DNA of 64,000 bases from Spirulinaceae cyanobacterium SM2_1_0 (GCA_012031265.1 JAAUTY010000012.1:1-64000), one strand, 5' to 3'. Shown: positions 38,492 through 47,553, counted from the stretch's first letter. Numbers and translations: made by a program. The notes: generated by a model not told the origin, from the letters alone.

Positions 38492-39355
38492 ATGCCCGAT
38501 GCCGACCGCTCCCTCCGCGACGCACTGCAAGATGAGGAGTTTGCCCGTGCTGTGGCGCAGATCCTTGCCGAACAGTTGCGCCAACCGGCGATGACTGCTC
38601 GCCATGATGCCGAAGTCGTCGCCCACTACCCCTACCCGCGCTACTCAGCGTTGATTCGTATGCGGCAGGTCGTCAGTGGCTTGGCGTTGGTGTTGATGAT
38701 CGGGGCGATCGCCAACACCTTTGAACCCTGGCTGCGTCGCCTGCCGCTCACTGGTCTCGGCTTCGCTGCGGCTGGTCTCACCGTCATCACCGGCGTCAGC
38801 CTGATCGCGCTCTTGGTCTCCGAGGTTTTTCGGGGCGCGGGGCTAGATGTCGCCGTTACCCTGCGGCGCGGCACCGTGACCTGGGAGGAGTACCGCTTCA
38901 TCCCTTCGCTGAATCGGCTCACCTTCGTTTTGGTGCTGCTGGTGCTGGGGTTCCTGACGATTATTTTCGGGTTCGCTAGCCTCTACACCGAGCTGCTGCG
39001 CCAAAATCCGGCGCATTTCCAAGGCTTGCAAGATGGATTTCTAGCAATTTATTTTGCGATCGTCACCTTCTCCACCGTCGGCTATGGCGATATTCACCCC
39101 GCTTCGGAATTGGCGCGCGGTCTCGCCTTGACCGAAATCATCATCGCCATGTTTTTCAGTCTGATTGCGATTTCGGCGATCCTGTCCTGGGCGATCGCCG
39201 ACAAGCGCCAGCAGGCCGAGGTCTCACTCGCCACCCGGATTCGCGATCGCCATCGTCAGGCCCTGAAACGCTCCGAGACTCCCAGCGACACGGCTGCGCC
39301 CTCTGCACACTGCCTCGGCGAGCAAGCCGCATTTGATGCGAGTCATGCCGACTGA
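38492..39355 (+). CDS. Potassium channel family protein
   Basis: 287 aa. Four hydrophobic helices; the first pair lies around 65-115, the pore pair at about 145-235. The pore loop TFSTVGYGDIHPAS (near residue 195) is a potassium selectivity filter. The N-terminal 50 residues are acidic and soluble; the C-terminal tail is charged with no recognisable RCK domain. It is probably a tetrameric K+ channel without a ligand domain. Followed by the amidase gene at 74 bp. Confidence 0.88.
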   Translation: MPDADRSLRDALQDEEFARAVAQILAEQLRQPAMTARHDAEVVAHYPYPRYSALIRMRQVVSGLALVLMIGAIANTFEPWLRRLPLTGLGFAAAGLTVITGVSLIALLVSEVFRGAGLDVAVTLRRGTVTWEEYRFIPSLNRLTFVLVLLVLGFLTIIFGFASLYTELLRQNPAHFQGLQDGFLAIYFAIVTFSTVGYGDIHPASELARGLALTEIIIAMFFSLIAISAILSWAIADKRQQAEVSLATRIRDRHRQALKRSETPSDTAAPSAHCLGEQAAFDASHAD

Positions 39356-39429
39356 CGGCTGCTCCCCAACAGCGGAAGACAAGCCCCAGTCAGTGCTACA
39401 GTAGCCAGCAGCCTGCTTGCGAGACGAGT

Positions 39430-41250
39430 TTGCCCATGAGTGTTGCCCTGCATCGGTTGGGATTGGGAGCCACCCTGCTGGTCGCGATCCCGATTTTGAG
39501 TGTATCGGTGCCAGCCTGTGCCGCTGAGATGCTTCAGGCCGCTGAGATGCTTCAGGTGGTCTACCCGCCCGATGGTCACGAGACGCGCGCCGCCCAGATT
39601 TTCCTGATCGGCACCGCGCCGCCGGAGCTGGCGGTGATGGTCAATGGGCAGGCGATCGCCCGTAGTCCCGCTGGTCACTTTGCTCCCAGTTTTCCCCTAC
39701 GCCTGGGCGTCAATCGCTTCACCCTCCAGTCTGGCGAAACCACCCAAACTCTGACGATCACGCGCCGCGCCGCACAACCCCAGCCGCCGACCGGCGCGCA
39801 ATTCGCCGTCGGTTCGCTGCAACCAGCACGCGACATCACTCGCCTGGTAGCTGAGCCGCTATGTTTTCAGGCGATCGCCCCCGCCGCCGCCGAGGTGAGT
39901 GTCGAGCTAGCCGGACTGACGCTGCCGCTCGCACCGCAACCCCCGCTCGTGCAGCTTCCGACGAACGCCGCTGTCCTGACCGCGAATAATGCTCCGACTG
40001 AAGTTGCGGCTGTCACCGTTTTCGCCGCCTGTGCGGAGGCGCAAGCGGCGGCCGCGCTGGGGCAACCGACCTTTAACTTGCGCTATCAAGGACAGACGGT
40101 GGCTGAGACCGGCCCCGGTGCAATTACCGTGCTCTCGCCGCTGGAACTGCCCGTCGTCGAAGTGATCGCGGCAGAGGGCGTCGCTCGCACCGGGCCGAGC
40201 ACCAATCATTCGCGACTGACGCCGCTGCCGCAGGGCACACGCGCGGCTGTGACGGGTCAGGAAGGCGACTGGCTCCGCCTGGACTATGGCGGCTGGATTC
40301 AGGAGGGGGAGACGCGATCGCTCCCCGGTGCGGTCCCCCCCCAAGCCACCGTTCGTAGCCTGCGAGCGCGGCAGATCAAAGGCGCGACGGAGATCATTTT
40401 GCCGCTGGATGTGCCGGTGCCGCTGGCCGTTGACCAGCAGGCGCGATCGCTCACCCTGACGCTCTACAACACCACCGCTGAAACCGATACGATCTGGCTC
40501 GACGATGACCCGCTGATCGAGCGCCTCGACTGGCAGCAGCCTGAACCCGGTCGCGTCACCTACACCTTCAACTTCAAGTCCGAGCAGCAGTGGGGCTACG
40601 ATTTGCGTTACGAAGGGTCGAGCTTGATCCTCACCCTGCGTCACCCGCCGGAGCTGCGGAATCGGGACAATCTGCAAGGAGCACGCATTCTGCTCGATCC
40701 GGGTCATGGCGGTGCCGAGCTGGGAGCACGCGGGCCGGATGGCACGCCGGAGAAGGCGGTGAATTTGACCGTAACGCGGCTGCTGCGCGACGAGCTACAG
40801 CGGCGGGGCGCGACGGTGTACTTGACGCGCGAGACCGATGTAGCGGTGGGTTTGCGGGAACGCATGGATGAGATTGCCCGCTGGCGGCCGGATGTGGCGC
40901 TCTCGATCCACTACAACGCGCTGCCGGACAATGGCGACGCGATCAATACGGCTGGCATCGGGATGTTTTGGTATCACGCCCAAGCCCACGATCTCGCCGT
41001 ATTTCTGCATAATTACCTGGTTGAAGCCCTCGATCGCCCTTCCTACGGCGTTTTCTGGAATAATCTTGCCCTGACGCGCCCGCAGACCGCGCCGTCAATT
41101 CTCCTCGAGCTGGGATTTATGATCAATCCGGTCGAGTTCGAGTGGATTACTAATGCTCGCGAACAACGGCGACTGGCGATCGCCCTCGCAGACGGCATCG
41201 AGCGTTGGTACGAGCAAGCGGGAGCGAAATCAATGACGGAGAGGCATTAA
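39430..41250 (+). CDS. N-acetylmuramoyl-L-alanine amidase (Amidase_3) with SH3-like domain
   Basis: 606 aa. Signal peptide at residues 1-35 (GLGATLLVAIPILSVSV). A short direct repeat AAEMLQ follows the cleavage region. An SH3b-like segment lies at about 250-300 (RTGPSTNHSRLTPLPQGTRA), an AMIN-like beta domain at 310-410, then the zinc amidase at 415-600: ILLDPGHGGAELGARG with the first His, a Glu in PEKAVNLTVTRLL, and ALSIHYNALPD. Periplasmic peptidoglycan amidase for cell division or wall turnover. Confidence 0.92.
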   Translation: MPMSVALHRLGLGATLLVAIPILSVSVPACAAEMLQAAEMLQVVYPPDGHETRAAQIFLIGTAPPELAVMVNGQAIARSPAGHFAPSFPLRLGVNRFTLQSGETTQTLTITRRAAQPQPPTGAQFAVGSLQPARDITRLVAEPLCFQAIAPAAAEVSVELAGLTLPLAPQPPLVQLPTNAAVLTANNAPTEVAAVTVFAACAEAQAAAALGQPTFNLRYQGQTVAETGPGAITVLSPLELPVVEVIAAEGVARTGPSTNHSRLTPLPQGTRAAVTGQEGDWLRLDYGGWIQEGETRSLPGAVPPQATVRSLRARQIKGATEIILPLDVPVPLAVDQQARSLTLTLYNTTAETDTIWLDDDPLIERLDWQQPEPGRVTYTFNFKSEQQWGYDLRYEGSSLILTLRHPPELRNRDNLQGARILLDPGHGGAELGARGPDGTPEKAVNLTVTRLLRDELQRRGATVYLTRETDVAVGLRERMDEIARWRPDVALSIHYNALPDNGDAINTAGIGMFWYHAQAHDLAVFLHNYLVEALDRPSYGVFWNNLALTRPQTAPSILLELGFMINPVEFEWITNAREQRRLAIALADGIERWYEQAGAKSMTERH

Positions 41251-41485
41251 TAGAAACCCACCCCTACTTGGGATCAAACACAGGCCGACTCTGGCAAGAA
41301 ATTGATAAACCAGATGTAATCTTCTGTCCCGATCCATTCATAAGACATCGCGATGTTCTCACTCATGCAGACTGTGACCATGTGCAAGGTTCCATGCAAT
41401 GCACCGGGGTTGAGAAGTTGGTGTTGCATGGCTGTGGTTGTCCGATGATCATTGGGTGACTCGCGATCGCCGACGACCTCGCCAC
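41251..41485. other. Short interval with an uncertain reverse frame
   Basis: No recognised gene. A 71-codon reverse frame (41274-41489) starts at a GTG overlapping the FMN reductase stop (GTGA), and its C-terminal half (SYEWIGTEDYIWFINFLPES) looks protein-like, but I cannot support it further. The sequence is less GC-rich than its surroundings. Confidence 0.3.
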
Positions 41486-42034
41486 TCACGCTGAGGGCTG
41501 GAGGCGGGCGGTATTGCTGACCAGGCTCTGAGCAAAGCCGTCAAACCGTTGCGCCAACTTGGCATCGCCAATTTTGCCGTCGTCGGTGAAGGCTTGCCAG
41601 ACTTGCCCAATCGCAATCTGCTCGGGAATCACCCAGGCGTGGACCCAGCGCATGATCAAGCGCAGATCGTTGAGGGCATTGCTGTTATCGCGCCCGCCGA
41701 GCACGCTGATCAGTCCTGCGACTTTGCCTTCGAGATGCTCAAAACTCATCAGATCGAGCGCGTTTTTGAGCAAGCCACTGACACCACCATGGTATTCCGG
41801 CGTTGCCAAAATGCAACCATCAGCCTGCTTGAAGGCGTTGCGGAGGCGGGCGACATCGGGGTAGTCGGGGTAGTCCTGGCGATCGCCGTTACAAAACGGC
41901 AAATTGAGCTCGCGAATATCGAGTAGCTCGAACTCAGCACCGAGTGCAGTCACGCGCTGGGCGGCGTGTTGCAGGGCGACCGCGCTGTAGGAGTTGGCGC
42001 GCAGGCTGCCATTGAGACCGATGATTTTAACCAT
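41486..42034 (-). CDS. NADPH-dependent FMN reductase
   Basis: 182 aa flavodoxin-like fold. The phosphate-binding loop GLNGSLRANSYS is at residues 6-17, LDIRELNLPFCNGD follows, and ATPEYHGGVSGLLKNALD near 78-95 is the diagnostic P-E-Y motif. GLISVLGGRDNSNALNDLR binds the flavin ring. It reduces FMN or quinones/chromate/azo substrates. No obvious operon partner. Confidence 0.93.
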   Translation of the reverse strand: MVKIIGLNGSLRANSYSAVALQHAAQRVTALGAEFELLDIRELNLPFCNGDRQDYPDYPDVARLRNAFKQADGCILATPEYHGGVSGLLKNALDLMSFEHLEGKVAGLISVLGGRDNSNALNDLRLIMRWVHAWVIPEQIAIGQVWQAFTDDGKIGDAKLAQRFDGFAQSLVSNTARLQPSA

Positions 42035-42154
42035 GATTGCAATCCTTGAGGAAATAAAACGAAGTCATATCGACTACGCTTAAGCTAACAAATTCGCTCC
42101 ATCACCGTCAACAAGCGCTGGTGGCTCGTCAGGGCCGGGGTGCTGTCGCTCGCA

Positions 42155-42265
42155 CTAGCACAAGGCGGCGGAAATGAGATGCCCATTCAGGAGCCGTAGG
42201 ATGCCTGTATTGTCTGCACTCATCACTCAAAACTCAGAACTCAAAATTCCGCGTAGCGGTACTAG
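42155..42265 (+). mobile_element. MITE family A, copy 3
   Basis: 111 bp with CTAG at both ends. It interrupts the 3' end of the DUF6816 gene, whose last dozen codons and stop now come from the element. Confidence 0.85.
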
Positions 42266-43006
42266 CTCCAAGCGATAGCGGTAGAGCGCCACTGGGCGAT
42301 CGCCCGCACGAAAATAGTCGGGGTCTTGGGGCGAAAGGTAGGTGGCAGTGACTTGATCAGCGCGGAGGCGGTCGGCCGTGACCCGCTGGTAGTCGGTGAT
42401 GATCTCGACCTGATTGCTGTAGATGCGGCGGGGGCTGCGAAAAATTTGCTGGTTGAGTTCGCTGACCAGGAAGTGGTCGGGGTCGGGCTGGGCGCGATCG
42501 CGACCGGTAATTTGCAAGCGCCATTCGCTACCGTCAGTGAGGGCGATCACCTGTTGATTCGGCCGATCAGGTTCGCTGACGATGGACTGAAGCGCGGCTT
42601 CCCCGATCGTAGCGGCAACGATGGCGCGGGTGTTGAATTCGCGGTCAGCAACGACAGGAATCTGGCGCTGCAACTGCGGCAAGCCGTTGGCACGCACAAT
42701 GGCGCGGTGCCGGAAACGGACAGGGAATTGTAAGGGTTGGTGGCGGCGATCGCGGCTCTGCTCAAAACCGGGCACGACGACCTCAGGAGCCAGCGGTGCG
42801 AACTGCTCAATGAGGGTGCTGGTCACCGTCCATGTGCCCGCGAACCAGTCGGGATACACTAGGTCGTCGGTGGCGGCGGGCAAGCTGGGCGCGTGGAGCC
42901 AGTCGGGAAAATGGCTGAGGCGTTGGCTCAGTGCCTCAGCCCAGGCGGCATCGGTCTGGCTGAGCCAGAGCAGGGCGATCGCCAGCCAACACCAGCCAAT
43001 CCTCAC
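42227..43006 (-). CDS. DUF6816-like secreted protein with MITE-derived C-terminus
   Basis: 259 aa from GTG 43006, overlapping the ferredoxin stop (GTGA). The N-terminus VRIGWCWLAIALLWLSQ, cut near AWAEA, is a signal peptide. The body has a lipocalin-like strand pattern with YPDWFAGTWTVTSTLIEQ and FPVRFRHRAIVR, recalling DUF6816. The last 11-12 residues (VPLRGILSSEF) are encoded by MITE copy 3. Without the insertion the frame would read LELVRATAPRP and stop, so the element has replaced the natural tail. Co-transcribed with the ferredoxin. Confidence 0.75.
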   Translation of the reverse strand: MRIGWCWLAIALLWLSQTDAAWAEALSQRLSHFPDWLHAPSLPAATDDLVYPDWFAGTWTVTSTLIEQFAPLAPEVVVPGFEQSRDRRHQPLQFPVRFRHRAIVRANGLPQLQRQIPVVADREFNTRAIVAATIGEAALQSIVSEPDRPNQQVIALTDGSEWRLQITGRDRAQPDPDHFLVSELNQQIFRSPRRIYSNQVEIITDYQRVTADRLRADQVTATYLSPQDPDYFRAGDRPVALYRYRLELVPLRGILSSEF

Positions 43007-43242
43007 CACACGGGGTCGGAGTAGAGGTTGATGCTGACCTGGGCTTGACCGGCAGGAATGCTGCTGATGCAGGCGCAGAGCGAAGTGCCATCGGCGAGTT
43101 CGACTTCGCAGGCATGGCAAGATCCCATCAGGCAGCCGGTGGGGATCGTGATCCCGGCGCGCGCTGCCACGGTCAACATCGGCTCACCGACTTCGGCTTC
43201 GACCGTGACGCCATCGGGCAAGAATTCGACTTGGACGCTCAT
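43003..43242 (-). CDS. Plant-type [2Fe-2S] ferredoxin-like protein
   Basis: 79 aa from ATG 43242; the open frame extends further but MSVQVEFLPDGVTVEAE is the usual start. The cluster motif CLMGSCHACEVE supplies three cysteines, with C-A-C near residue 60 supplying the last. It lacks the long C-terminal region of photosynthetic ferredoxin I and belongs to the short cyanobacterial type. Translationally coupled to the DUF6816-like gene by a GTGA overlap. Confidence 0.85.
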   Translation of the reverse strand: MSVQVEFLPDGVTVEAEVGEPMLTVAARAGITIPTGCLMGSCHACEVELADGTSLCACISSIPAGQAQVSINLYSDPVW

Positions 43243-43432
43243 AAGGTCTGGGCAGGCGTTACATAGCTTAATTTTTAATGTAGCGTAAGCGGGTCGGAAC
43301 GTCGGGGGCGATCGCCCGACCAGCGCCACACCTTCGCATTCACAGTCTGCAAGCTCAGCCACCAATGCCTCGACAACAAGATGGCAACCATGAGCGACCC
43401 ATTCAAAACCCACAGAATGCCAGTATTGCGCG

Positions 43433-43497
43433 AACTCAGGGAGGATTTCAAACCCTCCCGATGTTGCAGTTTTTGGAGTTCACGCTACGGATTTTGT
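43433..43497 (-). repeat. Dispersed palindromic repeat family B, partial copy 3
   Basis: Matches the family B copy at 16484 over the central palindrome (GAGGATTTCAAACCCTCCC) and the arm with TTTTTGGAGTTCACG. The other outer arm is absent. It lies between the ferredoxin upstream region and the end of the SDR gene. Confidence 0.7.
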
Positions 43498-43504
43498 CTA
43501 AGAC

Positions 43505-44392
43505 TCAGTCAGTAACAGCAGCACGCCATTCCGCAAATGGAGTGCCGTTGAATACATCATCCTGCACAGCACCCAGATCTGTATTGATGCCCTGCAACGC
43601 TTCCGGATTTGGAGAAACCACCCGACGCAAGGGCCGAGTTCCCACACGCATGAGCGCAAGCTCCCGGATTGCTAAGGCCACATCTCGAGGATCGGCTCCT
43701 GGTTCGTCCTGAAGCCCAAACTGAGTCAGGCTAATCTGCGCCTCATAGTCTCTTTTGCGGGCATCGTCTGCTTCCGAGAGCATCGCTGCAAAGTAGCGGC
43801 GAGCGTTGGCAAGAAACTGAGTAGGGTACTGCGTTGGCTGAACGATCGTGAGCTCAACCCCAAAAGGGGCCAATTCGTATGCCAGCGCTTCGGACATCCC
43901 TTCAACAGCGAATTTCATAGCGGCATACCAACCCTGGGTCGGAAAAACAATCCGTCCCAAACCAGAACTTACCTGCACAATCAAGCCTTGCTGACGTTCC
44001 CGCATCTGGGGTAAAACAGCACGAGCCACACGATGATACCCAAGGAGATTGGTTTCGAGCTGAGCACGCACCTGCTCCTCAGTGTGTAACTCAATTGATC
44101 CAGGAATGCTAATCCCGGCATTGTTGACAACGACCGCTAGATGCCCCGCTGCTGCTGCTGCCTCTACACCTTGCTTGACGCTTTCAGGTGTACGTACATC
44201 CAGCTCGATCACCGTTAGCGGCAGTTGATGATTGGAAGCCAGATCACGTAGTGCATCAGCTGCAGGCCGGTTTCGTGCCTCACTCTCGCGCATAGTGGCA
44301 AAGGTTCTAAATCCAGACTTTGCCAGTTCAATAGCCGTCAATCGGCCAAAGCCTGAGCTGCATCCAGTCACCAGCGCAACATTTGAGTTCAA
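43505..44392 (-). CDS. Short-chain dehydrogenase/reductase
   Basis: 295 aa classical SDR. Cofactor motif TGCSSGFG at residues 9-16, NNAG near 90, catalytic Ser in QVSSGLG and YAAMK near 155-159. The extended C-terminal part resembles the subfamily that acts on carbonyl substrates and retinoids. I see no HIP1 octamer in the gene and its codons are less GC-biased than neighbours, so it may have been acquired recently. It is bounded by repeat B on one side and a repeat C / MITE block on the other. Confidence 0.9.
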   Translation of the reverse strand: MNSNVALVTGCSSGFGRLTAIELAKSGFRTFATMRESEARNRPAADALRDLASNHQLPLTVIELDVRTPESVKQGVEAAAAAGHLAVVVNNAGISIPGSIELHTEEQVRAQLETNLLGYHRVARAVLPQMRERQQGLIVQVSSGLGRIVFPTQGWYAAMKFAVEGMSEALAYELAPFGVELTIVQPTQYPTQFLANARRYFAAMLSEADDARKRDYEAQISLTQFGLQDEPGADPRDVALAIRELALMRVGTRPLRRVVSPNPEALQGINTDLGAVQDDVFNGTPFAEWRAAVTD

Positions 44393-44432
44393 TCATGTGT
44401 TTCTCGGGAATGCCTCAAAACTTTTGATGTAA

Positions 44433-44504
44433 GGGGCCGGGGGATGTAGACGCGCAGCAACTTCTCGCAGAGTGGGCAACCGTAACGCCAAAGTGGGATG
44501 CACC
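44433..44504 (+). repeat. Dispersed repeat family C, short copy
   Basis: GGGGATGTAGACGCGCAGC, CTCGCAGAGTGGGC and AAGTGGGATGCACC in the same order as the reverse complement of 28998-29070. It ends exactly where MITE copy 4 begins. Confidence 0.65.
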
Positions 44505-44606
44505 CTAGGCGGAAATGAGATGCCCATTCAAAATCCCCAAGATTCCCGTATTGTCTGCACTCATCACTCAAAACTCAGAACTCAAAATTCCGCGTAGCGG
44601 TACTAG
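44505..44606 (+). mobile_element. MITE family A, copy 4 (left end shortened)
   Basis: CTAG at both ends, 102 bp. Nine bases (TACAAGGCG) of the left terminal repeat are missing. Internal sequence belongs to a second subfamily shared with copy 8 (AAAATCCCCAAGATTCCCG). Its right-hand CTAG provides the TAG stop of the CSP41-like gene. Confidence 0.8.
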
Positions 44607-45544
44607 GAGGTTGTGGCGGCGAGGATCTGGTCATCGAGGCTGAAGTCGATGTCAGCGCGATCGCGCCCCGCTGCCAGATAGTCATTTTGCCAGGAGTCCT
44701 GGAGACCGCTGACGAGATCGAATTGGGGTTGCCAAGCCAGCTCAGTTTTGGCTTTATGAATGTCGGTGAAAAAGTGCTGTACGCGCAGCGGAAAGGCCTT
44801 GCGCTTGCCGAAGTCGAATTGTTTGGGGTCGTAGTAAACCAGTGGCAAACTGCTGGGATCGCGACCGGCGGCCTCGGCGCAGGCCTGGGCGAGGCCGGTG
44901 AAGCTGACAGAGCGATCGCCCGAGATGTTGTAAATCTGCCCGTTTGCTCGCTCATTGCCGAGTATGGCGGTCATCGCCTGGGCAAGATCGCGGACGTGGC
45001 CGAGCTGGGTCAGGTATGCGCCGTTGCTGGGGATGGGAACTGGGCGATCGCGGGCAATGCGGTCAAAGAACCAAGCTTCGAGATCATTGTAGTTCTGCGG
45101 GCCGTAGATGTAGACCGGCCGCACCGCCGTCCAGGGCAAACCCTGGGCGGCGAGGTAAGTCTCGGTCTCGTACTTGCCCTTGTGGCGGCTCTGGGGATCG
45201 ACGGCATCACCCTCGACATGGGGCATTTGTGCGGATTTTTGGTAAACCCCGGCGGAACTGACATAGATGAAATGTTGGATTTGACCCGCGAACAGTTCGG
45301 CGAGCGGCTGGGTATCGCTTTGCTCACGACCGTTGTTGTCAAAAACAGCATCGAAGCGCTCGTTGCCCAGCTTGGCTTTCAGGTCAGCGGCGTCTTGGCG
45401 ATCGCCATGAATCTCCTGGATCCCGTCCACGGGCGCGGGTCGATTGCCGCGATTGAACAAGACAACTTCGTGCCCTTGTTCGACTAAAATCTGGGTCAGG
45501 TTCACGCCGATGAAGCGCGTGCCGCCCATGATCAAAATTCGCAT
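44603..45544 (-). CDS. NAD-dependent epimerase/dehydratase, CSP41-like
   Basis: 313 aa atypical SDR. The dinucleotide motif ILIMGGTRFIGVNL is at residues 3-16, YVSSAGVYQKS holds the Ser, and RPVYIYGPQNYNDLE follows; the third motif NISGDRSVSFTGLAQA completes the pattern of chloroplast CSP41 homologues, which bind RNA and stabilise transcripts. The substrate tyrosine region YETETYLAAQG is present. The stop codon TAG lies in the CTAG end of MITE copy 4, so the native C-terminus may have been the same or slightly longer. Confidence 0.88.
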   Translation of the reverse strand: MRILIMGGTRFIGVNLTQILVEQGHEVVLFNRGNRPAPVDGIQEIHGDRQDAADLKAKLGNERFDAVFDNNGREQSDTQPLAELFAGQIQHFIYVSSAGVYQKSAQMPHVEGDAVDPQSRHKGKYETETYLAAQGLPWTAVRPVYIYGPQNYNDLEAWFFDRIARDRPVPIPSNGAYLTQLGHVRDLAQAMTAILGNERANGQIYNISGDRSVSFTGLAQACAEAAGRDPSSLPLVYYDPKQFDFGKRKAFPLRVQHFFTDIHKAKTELAWQPQFDLVSGLQDSWQNDYLAAGRDRADIDFSLDDQILAATTS

Positions 45545-45668
45545 TGGCTCTCCTCGTAGGCGTCAGTCCGGCAACTGACTCGGAGCACCTGCAGGGGCCG
45601 CGCCGAAACAATTACCGTCATCGATTGTAAAGTGTTTGCTGCGCCGCGATGGGCGGCAGAGGAAAGAT

Positions 45669-46938
45669 ATGAACCGGATTGCTCGTTGTCTGGGCTTGGG
45701 GTTGCTGGCGCTGCTGTTGGCATTGGGGTGGTCAGCGTTGCTGGCGGAGCGGAGCGAGGCCGATTTTGCTGATCTCAGTGTGGCGGAGATTGCGATCGCC
45801 GAAAATGAGGCCGATGTCATCCTGACCTTTCCTACCCGCCTGGTGGCTGAATTGGATACGAACGAGGATGGCACGCTCTCGCGGCGGGAGATTCGTCGGC
45901 AACGGGAGGAGCTTGAGGAATTTATTGGCGATCGCTTCGCACTCACCGCCAATGGGGACAAGTCGCCCGCAATCGAGGTCGCTTACACGCATCGCGACAT
46001 CGTGTCCGCTGGGGGTGATCAGGCGGCGCGATCGCACGCCACCCTGGCGATCACCTACCGCTGGCTCGAACCGGTGCAGCGCTTGACCATCGACTACCAG
46101 CTTTTCGACGATGAGATGCCCATTGCCCACTGCCTCGCCACGGTACAGTACGGCGATGAGGTGGAGACGTTGCTGCTAGATCGCAACAATTCGGAGCACG
46201 AGTTGGACTTAGCCAACAATGCGGCGGACAATTTGCTGGCGATGGGGTGGGCGATCGCGCTGCCGATGGCGTTTCTCTGGGGGGGGGGCACACGCCCTCT
46301 CGCCGGGCCACGGCAAAACGACGATCGGCGCTTACCTAGTCGGGACGCGGGCGACACCCTGGCACGCGATCTTGTTGGGACTGACGACGGCGATCGCTCA
46401 CACGGTAATTGTTTTCGCACTCGGGTTAATTGCGCTGCTCGCCTCGCAGTACATCCTGCCGGAGCAACTGTTCCCCTGGCTCAGCCTTGCCTCTGGCTTG
46501 CTGGTCATCGGCATCGGCATGAAGTTGTTGCGGCAGCGCTGGCACAAACTCGTCGCCCATGACCACAATCACGCTCATACTCACTCCCATCATCACCACC
46601 ATCACGAACCAGAGGCCGAATTCGACACCTGGCGCAATGTCTTGACGCTCGGTGTTTCCGGCGGCCTCGCGCCCTGTCCGGCGGCGCTGATTTTGTTGCT
46701 GACGACTATTGCCGTCGGGCGCGCTCTGTTTGGCCTGGTGCTGGTGTCAGCATTCAGTCTGGGCTTGGCGCTGGTCTTGACGACGCTCGGCCTGCTCATG
46801 ATCGGAGCCAAGCAACTATTTGAGCGAGTTCCAGGACAACTGAAGTTTGCCCGCTGGCTCTCGCTGCTGAGTGCGGGGCTGATCACCTGTATCGGTTTGG
46901 GCATCGCCAGCCATGCGGTGTGGCAGGTGGCGGTCTGA
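45669..46938 (+). CDS. NicO-family nickel/cobalt transporter, frameshift in a G10 run
   Basis: Two frames join to give about 420 aa. An N-terminal hydrophobic signal (LGLGLLALLLALGWSALLA) is followed by a soluble domain with an EF-hand-like loop DTNEDGTLSRRE near residue 70, then helices. The key transporter motif HALSPGHGKTTIGAYLVG lies just after the break; GVSGGLAPCPAALILLL and a His-rich loop HDHNHAHTHSHHHHHHE follow. Ten G at 46279-46288 put the frame off by one; nine would restore WGGAHALSPGHG. Imports or exports Ni/Co. Either sequencing error or a variable tract. Confidence 0.85.
46279..46288 (+). repeat. Homopolymer of ten G within the transporter gene
   Basis: An uninterrupted G10 tract in coding sequence. 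Nine G keep the frame; ten shift it. Such tracts can vary by slippage in vivo or be miscalled by sequencing. Confidence 0.9.
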
Positions 46939-46953
46939 AGCAGGGATTGGAGA

Positions 46954-47064
46954 CTAGTACCGCTACGCGGAATTTTGAGTTCTGAGTTTTGAGTTCTGAG
47001 TGCAGACAATACGGGCATCCTACGGATCCTGAATGGGCATCTCATTTCCGCCGTCTTGTACTAG
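46954..47064 (-). mobile_element. MITE family A, copy 5
   Basis: 111 bp, CTAG at both ends, 16 bp after the transporter stop. Heptamer array is TTTTGAG, TTCTGAG, TTTTGAG, TTCTGAG, TGCAGAC. Confidence 0.85.
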
Positions 47065-47279
47065 AGATTGGTTTGGCGTGGTTTGCGGCAGATCACTGGA
47101 AGCATCCAGCACAAGCCAGTCATCCCCAGTATGTCATTGTTCGTTGGCGCTTTGACTTTGAGTGCCCGACAACTCTTTTTGGTGTCGGTTGGGTTGAGAC
47201 TACGCAGCCTAACCTCAGCCAAGGTGTGGTTGGGTGGGGCGATCGCTAACCCAATCTACGAGAGAAAGCGATCAGTTAA

Positions 47280-47365
47280 TGGGGGTGGGGGGGCTCGAAC
47301 CCCCACGAGCTTATCAGGCTCAGCGGATTTTAAGTCCGCAGCGTCTACCATTCCGCCACACCCCC
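47280..47365 (-). tRNA. tRNA-Leu (anticodon TAA), no intron
   Basis: 86 nt. Acceptor GGGGGTG pairs with CACCCCC and the discriminator is A. Anticodon stem GCGGA/TCCGC encloses CTTAAAA, anticodon TAA, reading UUA. A long variable arm marks class II. The group I intron often present in cyanobacterial tRNA-Leu(UAA) is absent. Confidence 0.95.
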
Positions 47366-47553
47366 AGGGTGCAATAAGACAAGCTTTCACTATATCAAAA
47401 ATTTTGCGGTGGAGAGAGGCGATCGCCAATACCTCAATCACATCACTCTGCCTTGAGAGTGAAGATCGCGGCGGACAAACCAGTTTGCCCCAGACAGGCG
47501 GTACTATGTGACCTGGGAGTTAATTGGCTGGATAGCTGAGGCATTGAGAACTC

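Noticed and set aside
39907-40707. 266-codon reverse frame inside the amidase gene
   Set aside because: Antisense to the SH3-like and amidase domains; no recognisable motif.
44687-45487. 266-codon forward frame opposite the CSP41-like gene
   Set aside because: Antisense to the conserved SDR motifs.
46560-46620. Histidine-codon run as a tandem DNA repeat
   Set aside because: It encodes the metal-binding His loop of the NicO transporter and is explained by the protein.
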